From: Erythrocercus mccallii
Lineage: Eukaryota > Chordata > Aves > Passeriformes > Dicruridae
Direction: 5' to 3'
DNA: 64,000 bases
Assembly (NCBI GenBank): GCA_013397435.1
Contig: VZRG01000352.1
Span: 124,001 to 188,000, forward strand
Shown here one piece after another: positions 26,441 through 40,514 of this stretch; position 1 is the first letter of the stretch, and the number at the start of each line of letters is the position of its first letter. Below the pieces are notes generated by a model, which was not told where the DNA came from, made no database searches, and saw only the letters and a list, made by a program, of their open reading frames with translations. Both the position numbers and the translations under genes were made by a program.

Positions 26441-26532
26441 ACATGGTTTATTCATAGATATTTAAAAAAGATCTGAACAGGCAAAGACATGGATTATTCG
26501 TGGATATTTTTAAAAGACCTGAAGAGGGGAAA
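26441..26532. repeat. diverged 46-bp tandem duplication
   Basis: Copy 1 (26441-26486) and copy 2 (26487-26532) both start acatgg(t/a)ttattc. They continue with a gatattt...aaaaga(t/c)ctgaa core and a purine-rich end. The copies differ at a modest number of positions, so the duplication is old. There is no coding signal. Confidence 0.75.
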
Positions 26533-27600
26533 GAGTCAAACATTGAAGAAAAAATGCTGAGATGCAGCTACTTAAATACTTGATGTTAATGAAAAAAATT
26601 CTCACACACTAGTGCAGAAGTACAAAAAAAGATGATGTAATGTAATATTCAGTTTAATTTATAATTGGGAAAAGAAAACCATTTCTTCATAAAATACACA
26701 ATACTTAATTTTAGGCATATAATGAAATGTATAATTCTATTTTCCTGCGAATCTAGACAGAAAACCTTTTTAAAATATAGCCATAGTGCCAGTCTTTTCA
26801 TATGAGATCATTTCTGTTCTGAAGAAAACCAGCCATGTGAGTGACATGTATGCCCTAGTAAGTTAGACATGGCAAAGAATCAGAAGCATACACAGAAAAG
26901 GCTGGAGGATTTACTTTGTCTTTCAAACTGAAAAGTCTATCACATGCCCTTTTTTTGTAAGATATTATTGATTTGGGATTGATTGATACACAATCCTCTA
27001 AATCAGCTGGGTACCTTAGGAAGGATTTCAAGCCCCTTTGAATGTGTTACCAGTACTGCCTGAGTTAATCTCACACAAGTGGTGATGCACTGAAATGGAC
27101 AATTTAATAAAAAATGTATAATAAAGAAGTATTAGTACATGTATTTATATTAAAATTCAACGAATATTCTTTTCTGGAACTAAAAGGAAATTTGACACAA
27201 TAGTAAAGTGGAGTCATTACCATTAACCTTGCAAATATGCAGGAAACACGGAAGATTTCAATGTCCTGGAAAAATGGTACCAGTAGTTGATAGCCCAGGA
27301 GAAAATATAGGAAGTACTTTATCTCTTAACCTATTTGGGTTATTCATTATTTTCTCTCAGTATTTATAGGCTTATATCATGTCTGCATACTAGAGAAACT
27401 AGCTTGGACTTAAGTTCTCTGACAACAAGGTTTGGACAATACATTGGGAAATGTGGTGCACCTTCTCAGTGCTACAACCAAAAACTCCTTTGGGTTTTTT
27501 GCTTCTAAAATCTCCTCCTTAGCCCACATTGCAATTTTGAAAATTTTCCTTTATGTCTTTTAAAGATGAATCTCCTTTGGTCCCTTGCTGAAAGTTTTGG

Positions 27601-27648
27601 TTTTTTTGGGTTTTTTTTTTTTTGTTTTTTGTTTTTTTTTTTTTTTGT
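27601..27648. repeat. T-rich low-complexity tract
   Basis: A near-continuous T run broken by a few G. It inflates a 137-codon plus-strand open frame (27585-27998) with a poly-phenylalanine segment; that frame is not a gene. Confidence 0.9.
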
Positions 27649-30600
27649 TAAATCTCCATGGCATATGGTATATATATGGGGTAGAAGCATCTGAGGTCAT
27701 TTTGAGGTTTCATTTAGACATGGATTTGCACAGAGATTTCAAATTTGTAACACTGCTTTTTAAAGTTTTACCTTGCTGCAACTGTAATGCTTCCCTTGAC
27801 ATTGAGATTTCTCATTACGCTGAGATTTCCATTATTTTGGTCTTACACAAAACCATGGCAAATCCTGTTCTTTTCTTGCATCCTGCTCTTTTCCTTGATT
27901 TGTTCACAGGTCTGTTTACCCCCAGCAAAAATCAGAGTTCTGCACTACAGGGTGTAGTGCAGTGTTTCCTTTCTGTTCAGCTTCCTGCATTTCATTGACC
28001 AAGGTACAAATGATTTTCTCTCCACTATTGCTTTCTTTCCTCCCTCCATACTTACTTCCCTTTCCTCTCTTTCCCTTATTTCCCTTCACTCACCCAGCTT
28101 TACAAATATTTGAAAATAACTGTTAACCTTAATGTGTGACTTTCACTCTCCCTCTGCACATGTGCATATCTAGGTAGAAAAAAAAATACAGAGAATTGTT
28201 CACAAGAGCCTGTATAACTCTATTTGGAATAATTGCATTAGAAAAATTTTTTTTCTCTTGTTTTGAGTGGATTAATCAAGAGTTCAAGTCAGATCCACTT
28301 GCAGTTTGACACTTAGAGACCAAGGGTTACCTAAAGTTTGGCAAATGTCTGTTCACAGTAGCATTTATAAGAAATTTCTTGCTTTCTGTTGTGACAAACA
28401 ATTTTCTTGCCTGCAGCATGTATCTGGGGCAGCAATAAGTCTAGCAGAACACAAGCAGACAGGTCTTTTAAAAATTATTTTTTGTAGGTCATGTACGGTC
28501 ATGTAACTATGGGCATACAAAACTGTTAGAAATTTAACTGCATTATTAGGACAGTATTTGGACAGGGCAATGGAGATTTTACAACATTTTGGAAGAATAA
28601 AAGAAACTCAAAGGTGATGCTCCCAAACACACATTGCAGTATTTTCTAGTGGTTTTTGCTTATTGTGAAAATCCTCCAGGGAAGGCCTGGTCATCCTACA
28701 AGGAAAACTCCCTCTTGACAGTTTTGTTGTAACTTTTGTTGGTTACTTCTTTCACAAGACATCCCAATTTTGACTTGATAGGGAGAATGACAAAATATTT
28801 CAGTGGGAGGCTTTCAGAGAGAAAAGACAACCTGCCACACATATTTGTCACTGATGTTTTCAGTTGTCTTTCTTTCTTCTAAAAAAATGTTTACATGCAC
28901 AAAATGCACGCATATATAACATCTTTCTGTATAAAGAGCAAAGAAAAATTTGAAGAGCACACAAGATTTAACAGCTGTCAAACTTTAACTAATTTGCTAT
29001 CATATAAAGCTAATCACAATTAGCTGTGTATCCTTCAGGTTTACAAGTGTTGTATTTTTGTACTTGCCTATCTTGCAGCATTGCACAAGCTCCTCACCAG
29101 TCCTGCAGCATCCTGCAGTGCTCTGGGACTAGGGGAGGATCTACAGTATAAGAATGCAGATCTAATTCCCTGTACTTTCCCTGGACATTCTCTGAGCCCC
29201 AGCAGTTTACTTGTAGAGAACCAGGAACTCTAAACACTGAAGCACGATTTTACTATATGCACCATGTAGTAAAATGGCCTGAACCCATAGAACGCACACT
29301 GCATGTGGTTCATTTGACTTTTTTGTTTGACATTTCTATTTTTACGGTATTTTCAAGTTTATTTTTGACAATAAATCATTGACAAAAGTCCAAAATAATT
29401 CAATGATTTTGGAAAGATTTTAATTTTTTCTCTGTTCTCTAATTTTTTTTAATAAGCAAAAAGCCAGTACATGCTAAAGAACACACAAGGAAGAATTGAT
29501 GCCTTAAAAATCTATAAATAAAAAACACACTTTCAAGATAATATTAATATAGGAAATAATATAAAAACTAGTCTTTAATTGGAGACCTCCAGGGGAAAAT
29601 ATGGGAAAATGCACCCCATAGAGCACAAATGCAGTTTTATAAGTTTAGCAAATTAGGATAATTGGCAAGAATCCCCAGTTAGAAGCACAAGTAATGAGGT
29701 AATTCCCCCCTTGGTTCAACCCTCTTCTGGAGCTCCCTTCTGCTGGCAGCTCTTCCTTGGTTCCCACAAAAACAAGATTAGGATTGCAACCTTTGGAATG
29801 TGGTTTGTCTTTCTGCCTATCAGGGTAGGAAAAATACTGGCATTAGCTAGGAGCTGTGTAACTGTACAACAATAGTCTACAGAGCTACAAATATATGAAG
29901 AATATATGAAATGAAAGCGCAAATCATTTTGGCATCACTATCACAAGGATAAATACCCTCCCTCAAGCCTTTGTAGTGAGAGTCTGTAAGTCTAAAGCTG
30001 ATCAGTAAAAGTACAATGGTGTTCAGACTGTGGGGGGGGTTAGTGCCGGTATGCAAGCTTTTTTCATAGCAATGCTTTCTTACACTTTTAACACAAATTT
30101 TATAAGGAAACTTAAAGTTTGGGTTAAAAGAGACTAGTAATTTGTTGTGCTTTTAGTTTTTTTGCCTCTGGTGCGTGATTAAAAACATTTGTCCCTCTCA
30201 AGACGAAATTAAATTGGTCTCAAAAATTGCAAAAAAAGAAAAGAATAAATGTCAATGATAGCAAACATCTTCAAAATTTGAGCTGGTAAGACATGAAAGT
30301 ATTTAATGAAAGAAAATATTAAATATTCTTCAATACTTCCTTTTCACGGCTGCTATCGGCTGTAATACTAACTTGTGTAGCCTACCATGCCAGGAGTGAC
30401 TTAAAAGCCTCTGCAATTATGAATCATCTTTTCTTAAATGGGCCAGACCATCTCCTCTTCAAAGCAGCATCTGCCTGACATCTTCGTTGGTCGTCTGAAA
30501 GACAGCTGCCAGACAGCATCATCATCCCATGGGAGCATCTCTGATGCAGGGAGCGGAGGTAACACTGACAGGACAGAGAGCACAATCTATACCTCTTTCT

Positions 30601-31999
30601 GTGTTTTTTAGTATCTTTCATGACTTAAAATTGATCAGTACACATGATAATTTTTATTTCACATGGTATTTGTTCATACACATTTTGTTCAGCAATGAAA
30701 CATCCCGAAGACCTTGAATTAAGATCTGTGCCTTATTCTGTTGCTCTGATGTAGCCCAAGTAATTTGCAGTTACACTGCTTTAATGGTACTTTCACAAAC
30801 AAGTGACAGGATAGTGATATAAATCAGATGTTTTAAAAGAAAAAAGCACAACGGTCCCTCCCTAACAGTTTATGTAAGTGCTGGTGAACCCCTGAAAATC
30901 AATTAAGAGTCAAAGTAACATTCTTTGATACAGTAAATTACTTGCAAAATAGCTTTGTGTCTCAGAACACCTTATTGGAATCTTAATTTTCTAATAAATC
31001 TTGAATATATTCATATGAGTAGTTTTATGAAGAATTTAAAATAAGAAATTCACTGGCAAAATTACTGCACCTCCAACTTTACTTGGTCCAAAAGAAAAGA
31101 CATCCTTTTGGGGTCTTCCAGTAAGAACAGATCTGAGAAACAGGAATTTATCTGAGAAAGATTTGATAACTATACCTTTAGGACATTTCTTTGTCACAAG
31201 ATAGAATTTAGCTAAAATTAATTATTCAGTGCAGTTGAACTCAGTTGGCAGATAAGCTGGCCAGAAGTAAAGTTAATTGTTTAAAAATGGGTCCATGTAT
31301 TGCAATTTCTGCACATAAAATATGTGAGTGGAAAAAAACCATAGAATATTTTAGGATTCTAGAGTTTTCAACACTGATTCTAATATAACTCAAAATACTT
31401 TAAAAAGCTCTACTACACAAGGATGCTATGTGTTCTACACAATATCTTAGACCTCAGTTCATTTCCTGTGGACAAATGTCTTGTTTGAATCAAAAGGGAA
31501 AGAGAAAGTAAGAAGGAAGAGGAAAAAGAAAGGGAGAAAAAACTAGTAGGAAGAAAACAGATAAAAATGAGACAATTATCATGAGGGGACCATGTACAGC
31601 AAATGCTCATAAATATTTGTATATAAATATCTTCAGTTTTTAACAGGCATTATTATTTTCTGCAGAGCTAAGCATACACATTTGAAATAGGAAAGTGCAA
31701 TATTTTCTGACAGATTTCAACAAGGAAAATTTTAGTCTCTTATAGTCCTACTGTTTCCCATAATGGGCTGCACTTGAAGCCAAACTTTTTGCTTGCCCCT
31801 ATGAGCTGAAGTCCTGCTGGCCAGTTTGTTTGTTGATGCCTTCTGAAAAACATTTGGCTCCTCAGAGCTGAAGGAACCCAGCAGGGTTCCAACCCAGTTG
31901 AGTAAACTAATGCAGCCAAAGACATTTTCAATATTTCTGCTGGTTTTAGTTTATGAACTATGGTGGTGTGATCAAGATGACAGCACCACACTTCTTGTA

Positions 32000-32228
32000 G
32001 TGGTACATAGCAGGAGAATGAAACAAGGGTCCAGGATGAATATAAAGAAAAGCTTTTACTCCATGAGGACAGTCCAGCAGAGAAGCACAATAACAGGGAA
32101 GTTAAGCAGTCTCCACCCTTCGAGATCAGTAAGACCGTACTAGATCAAGCCCTGAGCCACTTGACCTGGCATCAAAGCTCTTCCCATCTTGAGCAGAAAG
32201 CTGTACTAGACATCCCCTATGGTCCCTC
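32000..32228 (+). mobile_element. CR1 LINE 3' region fragment
   Basis: Diverged plus-strand CR1 from the end of ORF2 into the 3' untranslated region. The order matches CR1: ggatgaatataaagaaaagc then ttttactccatgaggacagt (about 32034-32072), gcacaataacagggaagtta in the place of the usual 'one GCACTGGAACAGGTTGCCC' block, a cttcgagatcagtaagaccg block, then gagcagaaagctgtactaga and catcccctatggtccc near the end. It stops short of the terminal octamers, so the 3' tip is lost or too diverged to see. Confidence 0.75.
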
Positions 32229-32326
32229 TTTTGGATTTCTTTTTAAAACTTACCTGTTCATTTTAACTCTAAATCCAAGCAGAGCTTGGAAGCTTTAAAG
32301 GCCACTAGGTCCAGTGTTCATTAATG

Positions 32327-32732
32327 GTGGTGTGTAGCAGAATTTCTCAGGGAGCAAGGGCATGATTTGCTCCTGAATTAGCTTGGCAACCCAGCCTGGG
32401 CCCAGGTGCAGGCCTGAGTGAAGGACAAAGCCTGTGGCACAGTTAGAAACTGTCTTAAAGTATGCAAGGAGAGAAGGTAGTTTATTTATGTAGTAATAGG
32501 TATAGGTGTTAGTTTGAATACTTAGCCACCTTAAGTGTAAAAGCAAGCAATGGTTGATTACATTCTTGTTTGCTGTATGCCAATGAGAGAATGCTTGGAA
32601 ATGTAAATATTGAAAAGTATATAACCTGCCATTTTAGGTGAAATAAAGGAGAACATACGTGACCACGTTGGTGTGAGTGCATTTCTTCGTCTGGCTTCCC
32701 ACAATTTAGGGTGATGTCTTTCTACAGTGGTG
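32327..32732 (+). mobile_element. 394-bp solo LTR with perfect 6-bp target duplication
   Basis: The LTR occupies 32333-32726, between identical hexamers gtggtg (32327-32332 and 32727-32732). Its ends are the inverted pair TGTAG...CTACA. Inside lie a CCAAT-like caatga at about 32581, a TATA box TATATAA (32618-32624), an AATAAA poly(A) signal 18 bp later (32642-32647), and a GT-rich U5 (gttggtgtgagtgcatttc). The compact TATA-to-poly(A) spacing implies a very short R, as in alpha/beta-type retroviruses, and the 6-bp duplication fits class II elements. No internal region is present, so it is a solo LTR left by recombination. The intact ends and duplication suggest a fairly young copy. Confidence 0.95.
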
Positions 32733-35700
32733 TTTACTGGAAGTTCTCTGAGATCCTCCATGTAAAGTGATAGCTTAAGACTTTCTAACAGCTTGACAGA
32801 TACATGGTATTTTTTATCTCTGACTGCTAAAGGCACACAAAGCTGAAAACAGTTTGTACCCCTAGAGAAATATGAAGTTAACTTGGAAGTAAATACATCA
32901 TACACAGCAGTTTAATACTTTGGTCTGAAAGCTGACCTTGAAGCAAATATATGAATTTCTGAAATGGATACTGTTGGTATTTGTAGGATTTTATATGAGA
33001 GCATGGTTCCTGCCAAATTGTCTATCTGAATGGTCTCCCAGCTCTTTAATCTGAAAGCATGAAGCTGATCGTAGAGCATGAAAAACAGCTGCCTTCTTCT
33101 AAGATATCTTCTTGTATGTGTAAAAGGAACAGTGAAGAGGGCTTTCAAGTTGTTTTGGGGTTTTTTTGACATGCATCAGTCCCCAAGATGGATCCACACT
33201 TTTAACCATGGTTCTTTGAAAAATGCTGAAATGGAGTACTTAATTATACCTCTAGAACTTTTTCTTGCAGACATGAAAAGTTGTATACTATTTGCTCTCC
33301 AGTGATTTTTTTGATACCTGTCCGCATAAAGCTACTGAAGTCTTGATTTGGAAATCATCAGCACAAATGTGTTTCTAGGCTAATTCAATTGGCTGCAATT
33401 GCCACTATTTCCAATGTACTAAATTCACAGACAGTGTTCAGCCTAAACAATAAAAAAGCAATTACTAGAGAAAGTGTTAGCAAGGAAATTAATTTGTTTA
33501 AGAAAACTGAGATTTAGAGGAACTGGAGTCAAACTTGCTGTTTATAATCTTCGTGTTTCAATCATCTGGCTGTAAATTGAGGGTCATAGCAATAGCTGCT
33601 TTCCTGTATACTGATTCTTTGGTCTGACAAGTTTGTCATCTAAATAACAAAGATAAAGAGCCCTTAAACAAATGCATGTACAAGATATGTGACAAAACAC
33701 TATTGCTGGATTGGTAGATTATACTGTGATCATCAATGCAAGTAATCAAACATCTGAGTTGAACACTACCATCTAATTCTGCAGCTGGGCTTATTTCTCA
33801 TAATTGTTTAATACCACATAGATATGCAGCCCACTGGGAGTATGTTTGGAGGTTCAATCTTTAAAACTGCTGCAGTCATGAAAAATTACACATTGAGCAA
33901 TTTTCTCACTTGCTAGCTGAATGAAACTACTTTTGCACAGTTGCATTAATTAAAGAGAAAGACGATATTTCTGTTGAGGAGTTTGAATAAGGTTATTTCC
34001 TAATTGATATATTAAATTGATGAGGATTTTAAAATTCAGCTACCTATGTGCATATGAAGAGCACATAAACTCAGTAGATTAATGTTTCATCATCATCTTA
34101 GTACAAAGTACAAATTTCTAAGTTGTTAACTGGTTTATTACAGTTTCTTAGAGAAAGGATTTTGAATACTTCAGTACAGTTTTTTATATTAGCTACTTGT
34201 CACCAGCAGCCCAGATTAGACATGCAGATTGAATTTTCAATTAAAATTATTCTATCAGAAACAGCCTTGTCTGCAGTCAAGAACTATGAATACAAAGGTT
34301 TCTCAAGACTCAGTGATTTTCAGCATCAAATCCATTTTTTCATATAGCTGAAATAAACAAAATTATATCCATGATTATAAAAAAGGCAGTGACATTTAAA
34401 ATCCTTTAATTTGATTCTGAGCTCAGGATAAAAAAGTGGTATTAATAGAAGTTATTTCCTTTGCACCTATCAATTTACGCTTATTTGTATGCAGAGGAAA
34501 AATGCCTCTATTTTAAAAGGAATTTGATGCTCACACTAAGCTTTTAATGACAGTTTTGAAGGCTGAATTCTTACACAGCCATAGAGAATGAGAAACAGCT
34601 TCATAAAACTTGCAATACCCCCCTCCCAGGATACTGTTGGCACTCATCTGACAAAAGGCAAAACAGTTTTCAAAGCCTATGATCAGAAGGTATTTGGTAT
34701 AAGATACAGGTATCTGAAAGGGAACCTGGTTATATGTTCCAATTTGGACATAAGATGCTGCTTCTGACAGCCTTTGAGGCTGTGAACAGTCCCAAGGAAG
34801 GAGGAGGAGACAAATAAGTATCTTTGTCCTATACCTTTGCTCCTTGTATCCATATCAGGTGTTGGTCAGGTGTCTTAAGGACAAACACATGTAAAACAAT
34901 TTCTTGTTATGTTGCATTTCAGTATCTTAAAATTTATAAACAAACATTATATAAATGCTAGTCTCTGAAGAGCCTCTGACATATTGTGCATATTAAGAGG
35001 CTTGAAAACAAAGGCAGAGTCATACAGAGACTGGATTGCTCTGAAAATTTTAAAAAAGTATGGGGTTTTTTCCTTGTAAAGCAAGATGATAAGATAACTG
35101 AAAATATTCAAAAAGTATTATCTCTGAGATGACTCTAAGTGTGAGTGATTTCTGTTCAGAGGCTCTGACTGACTTAGAATAGATGTATCTTCTCAACATC
35201 TGAGCCATTATTCTGGGACTAATTGTGTATGTATCTATATCTACATATAAAAAACCTATGCAATATAAATCTACCAGAAGACATTTTAAACATCTTTCCC
35301 ACCCCTTGTATAATAATGTAGCTTATGTTTAAAAATACTTCATGTCACATTTTATTTTCAGGCAGCATCAAAATGTCAAATCTAGGAACAATTTTAGTAC
35401 AGATACTATTGTGTCTCTTACATTAAAATAATGCAAAGGTCTCTGAATAAATTAGCACAGTTGCCATGGAAATACAGTGGGCAAGAAATATTTATAGTTG
35501 CTGCAAGTAATAATTTTGCAGTTTAATACTTTAAAATGTCAAGCAACACATAATCTCTAAAACAATTTTTTTGGTGATTGTGTATATTCACAAATTTCTG
35601 TTAAGATATATTTTCAGTTCTTGCCTCCAGAAAAAATTAAAAATCGTAAACCCTTACAAAAAAATCAAACTCAAATATATACTGTGATTGGCAAAAAACA

Positions 35701-38634
35701 TTTTTCAGCTGTAAAGACGAATAATACCTTGTCAGACTTAGGTGTGCTATTTTATGTAAGGGATCATTAGAGTCAACAACTGGAGATTTTTCACAGCTAA
35801 TTAAGTTTAGAAACTTTTTAAAGTCTATAAGCTCTTACAGTAATTGCATCTACAAAAATTGAACATGCCTTATAAATGCAAGAAAGCAAGTATCTGATAT
35901 TCTTATTAAAACCACAGTTGTTCCAAATTTGTTGATTGAAATAGTACTTCATAAGAATATACAGAGAAGCACTGGTAAATTATGTAGGTGTATATTGGTT
36001 AGTAGAGGTCTGGCAGATTTCCTTATACATCCTACATCTACTCTTAGCTAAAGCTGGTAATCTTCCCAGGAAAACAACACCCTTAGCTTCATTATATTGG
36101 TATGTTGGTATAAATATTGACATCACAAAAAGGATGGATGAGGTCTTCTTTTTTCTTTAGGACTACCCATCCACAGCATTTGCAGATGCTTTTTTACAGC
36201 TCTGCATTCTCTTAACAGCCACGTAGAAAGGACTCTGTACAGTACAGAGAAGTGTGCTTGTTTGTGAAGTGATGTACAAACGGATGGGAGGAAGGGAAAA
36301 GTGACTGTTAAAGAGGGAGAAGGCGGCACAGTGCTATGCTCAAGTGTCCTTAAAAGATGTTCTTAGAAGATGCTAGGAACAGAATCAGTCTGGAGATCTA
36401 AGTAGGAATAGCAATGCTTCTGGCATTCATCCCCCTGATCTGTCTCACAAATGCTTTGTGACATACTGTACCCATCCCTGATGGAATGCTCCCTCTTCTC
36501 ATCATACCTAGCTTTATTTGATTGTAAGTATTTTGTAGGACTGGAAGAAAACATCAGTATCCTTGGCTATCCAGCTTTCAGAAAGTGAGTGCTGCTCTAA
36601 GTCTCAAGAACAGAGATGGGCATTATGGTAGCTGATATTTAAGACTTGATGGACCTGACAATCTGAATGAAGGTGCAGCTGATTGCCACCTAAACAGTGT
36701 AAAAAAGTTGAAGACTGTCTCCTTCTCCTCTCACTACTGGGATTAAGGAAGAAATATTCTCACATACTTTGAATTAAAATGTATGGATGCAAAAATTAAA
36801 ATATTTATTTAAGTTAGAAATTCAGATCCTAACTTTTATACCACATCAGCGCAGTCTATTAGTTTGGAATGTTTTAAACTCAGACTTATTTAAGCAATTA
36901 GGGAATTGATCTACAAGTTCTGCACATCTCTAAAAATTATCACCTTTACACAAATACAGTTATCTCTAAGAAAATCAGGAAGTCAAGAAGATAGAGAAGA
37001 AAACCTACAAAATAAAACCAAATAGTTTTGACTGAATTCCTTGAATAAGAAAGATTCCCTTTTAAAGCTAGAGGGATCCTTCCTGTATAGTTTTTTTATC
37101 TGAATGATGTGCAAGAGCAGAATTAATCTCACTTGTCATAAATTTTGTGAAAGAACAGAAATAATCCAGGCATTCACGTCTAAAAAACAATCATTTTCAG
37201 AATGTTACACTTCAGAAACTGCAAAATGCTGTCAATGATAGCAGCAAGTCAGTTCTTAGCAAGGTAAAATGTTATATACATTATTATTGAATAGACCCAT
37301 TTGCATTTAGGTAAGGCCAGATCTTCTAAAAGTTCATCTCCTTCTATTCTGCACTCACTGCATATCCTGAATTATTAAGAACAATATTCAGAAACAGTAG
37401 CAAAACTCATGGAACAGCAGGAAGAAGAGCTCAGATTTTCTCCTCTCAGGAAAACTTCAGAGGGCTGAGACCTATGATTTTGCAATCACACCCAAGAGCA
37501 ACTGCTGTCTGCTCTGTTTGCCAGATTGGAAATGATAATTTCATGATTTATATAACATTCAGTGAGAAAAATAAAGATGATATTTCTGCTTGCACACTGA
37601 AAGTAAAATTTCTAGGTGTTATGTTTGTAAATAACAGGAAGGTTTCATGCTAAAAAACATTTGATTTTTTGATGATTAATTATGTGAGGAAGATGTTTCC
37701 TTATTTTGTCATATTCCTCATCTCAAAAATTATTGTTCTTTTGTTTCACTATTAGGGAATCAGTTTTCTCTCTGTATATTTGAATATGTGTCTGTAGGAC
37801 AACTTGCTTTGTTTTTTCAGTTTAAATAACATGATTAACTAAAGTTTTTTTGAATTAAACAGATCTTGGCAGCATTTTGCTAGATTGTTAAATTCTGTTG
37901 TTTTATCATAATGAAGCACATTGGAATTTTAACTTTCACTGTCATACACCATATTCTTAAAGAATTATTTTAGTTTGTTTTTGTTGTTGTTTTTTTTTAA
38001 TGGACAAAATTATTTTTAATATGTGTATAATAGATACCTTAATGTGCTACATGTCAGCACCATATTTAAGATATATAGCATCAGTGGTTATTCAGTGAAC
38101 TGGGACATTTTTTATTGCAGCAGTAAAGTGAGAAATAATAATGTGTATTCAAGCAACATCAAAGATATTTTCAAAAAATAAATTGCATATTAAGTAATGT
38201 ACTGTGAAGCAAAGGATAGAAGAGAAAATACGTAGCACTGCTTCTGATCTTCCAAAGAATCTGGATTAGGAAGCACTGTCTCATATTTACATGTCAGCCT
38301 CCAGCAGGATGCAGCTTGACCTGAGGTTGACTCCAGAGTCACAAGCTAAAAGGAACAGTTATGCAACAGAGTGGCTAAAATTAACCATGCGAAACCCCAG
38401 AAGACTGGGGTGAGGGTACCCAGAAACCATGTAACTGTAAGGAATAATGTTCACTTCTTTCACTGCAAGAAAAGGCTTGCATTATTTAAGTGTCCATCTT
38501 TATTGAGCTTAGAGACTATTGTGTTTCAATTTCTAGGCATAATTTTCTATTTGCCAGCTCATTTATTGCAAAACACAATACTCTTCCTGTTAGAAGTTGT
38601 TTGGTGAATGCCCAGGAGCCATGCATCAATATTA

Positions 38635-38664
38635 AAGAGAGAGACAGAGAAGGAGAGAGAGAGG
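38635..38664. repeat. AG-rich simple repeat
   Basis: An imperfect (AG)n run with single interruptions by C and A. Low-complexity sequence. Confidence 0.85.
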
Positions 38665-39280
38665 AATAAAACCACATTAAAAATATAGCCCGACTTTTTC
38701 TTTGAATGCTTCAATTTTTATTATTACCTCTATTCTGCTCTAGTATTTCTTCAGTGAGAGAAATGAATTCCTCTATAAGAGAGAATACTCAGAAGTTATA
38801 CACAGATGGGGGGGGTGTGATCAGAGCCTCACTTTCATATTTTTGCCCTTTCTGTGGACCACTGCAAAATTACCTGCAGTTCAAGTAGGACAGAGTTATT
38901 GCACCACTTAAGAAGGAGAAGTTACTCCCCATAAAAATCATCTTTGTACAGAATCAAGACTCTGAAAATTTCCAGTAGCTGTTATGGAGGCCCAATGCAA
39001 CTACCGAGAACCCCTGTAAGTTCTTCCAGGGTGACAGAAGGACAGACATCATCCAAGGTAGCTCCTCTGAAACCTGTACTGCCGTGTCGATCAGCAGCTT
39101 AGGAATAATAACCATTATTATTGATTGCCCACCAAATAACTCTTTTCTTTGCTGAATAACCTGAGATTTAAGACTTGTTTATGCAGGTGCTGTACTCCCA
39201 CAAGCAGTAGCTGAGGCTTCTGGACTGAAACCTATATTTCCAATTTTGTCCTCAGAAACTGAGGCATTCTGCCTAGCATG

Positions 39281-39298
39281 TTACATATTAATATGTAA
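39281..39298. repeat. 18-bp perfect palindrome
   Basis: TTACATATTAATATGTAA reads the same on both strands. In AT-rich DNA this length is modestly unusual but can arise by chance. Confidence 0.9.
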
Positions 39299-40500
39299 TA
39301 ATAATATCCATATTATATGGACTAATCAGAAAAATCTGAAAGACAGAAAAACAAAATGCTGCAAAAAAAAGGCACTTTGTGTTGTCCAAGGACTATGTTA
39401 CTAAAAATAAAAAATACTATGACTTCAGAAAACAGTAGTTTAGACTTATGTTAGAAAATAAGCCTAATTAGTAATAAATCTAGGGGAAGGAAGGACCACT
39501 CAGTCCACTGTTACTTTTAGATATCATTGCAGGAAAGAAAAACAACAGGATTTAGCAAAGTTTATTATGATTACAGACTTACATGCCTTGCTTTCGAACC
39601 CAGATTTCACACACCAGCTTTGAGACCTGTTCTGAGTGTTCTGGATCTTGGCTAGGAAAGTAAAACGGCTTATGAAAAGATCAGGTGAGAAAGACTGACA
39701 GAAAAATCAGTGTTATTTACTTCCTTGTTGTCTTGAATAGCTCTTGGAACGTGAGTTTTGCGTTATTTCAGTCACATCTCCCTTACCTCTCATTTCATTT
39801 TACCACAAATTTCTTTTCTTTCCTCCTTTCCTCTCCTTTTTTCTTTTCTCCTTCAATTTAGTAAAAGTCACGCTCATCAAAGCAAGTTATCTTTTGCACA
39901 CTTCTTTGCACCAGTGACCAGAGAGACCAGTGAAAATGAAGTTTAAAATAGTTCACAGCTAGTACAGGTCTCAAATGACAAATCTGTTATGTAGAAAGCT
40001 GAGGCCTTCCAGTAAGGCAGATGCAGAACTCTACAACACAGTACAGCAGAGCCCCTTAATGGAGCACAGGAGGCAGAAACTGCAACTACAAATAGTCTTT
40101 CCCCAACTCCCTCCTCTGTGGAAACCTTACTGCAGTAAAATTAATGCTGAGACTTCACTGCAGTACACAGCTACTGTGTCAGGCTTGCTTTTCGCCAGAA
40201 CTGAAGTTGCAAGTGACTCAGCTTTAGAAAAATAAACTCTTTTTTTTGTCTTTGTAATACTTTTGTTTGTATCAAATGTTCTTATGGGTTTCCGTTGACT
40301 CTGATTGTAAGAGAGAGAAAAGATATTTCAGCTAATTTTAGCTTTTTGGTTTTCTTTCCCAGTGAAAGAGTTACTATTTTCAGGGTCACAAACAAGTCTT
40401 TTGAACAGTACTAAAATCTACGGAGAGAAGAAAGCAATCCTAAAATAGAAAGCTTAATTATTCGTATTTCAAAAGTTTAACTGTATTTCTGATTTGAGGG

Positions 40501-40514
40501 TTTTTTTTTTTTTT
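40501..40514. repeat. poly(T) run
   Basis: Fourteen T in a row followed by T-rich sequence to about 40555. It could be the tail of an old minus-strand retroposon, but no body is recognisable beside it. Confidence 0.8.

Larger units (their letters stand above)
23121..31999. other. unannotated AT-rich DNA with an assembly gap
   Basis: Nearly 9 kb without any gene or repeat family that I can name. It includes the N gap, a 46-bp tandem duplication and a T-rich tract, listed separately. A GC-richer island at about 25430-25650 has overlapping short open frames on both strands but no recognisable domain. A purine-rich stretch lies at about 31490-31560. Confidence 0.5.

Noticed and set aside
27585..27998. 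137-codon plus-strand open frame, the longest in the window
   Set aside because: Its start is a poly-T tract translated as phenylalanine, and the rest has no domain or recognisable composition. Chance frame.
31740..32000. 5' extension of the CR1 at 32.0-32.2 kb
   Set aside because: I could not align this stretch to CR1 ORF2; kept out of the element boundaries.
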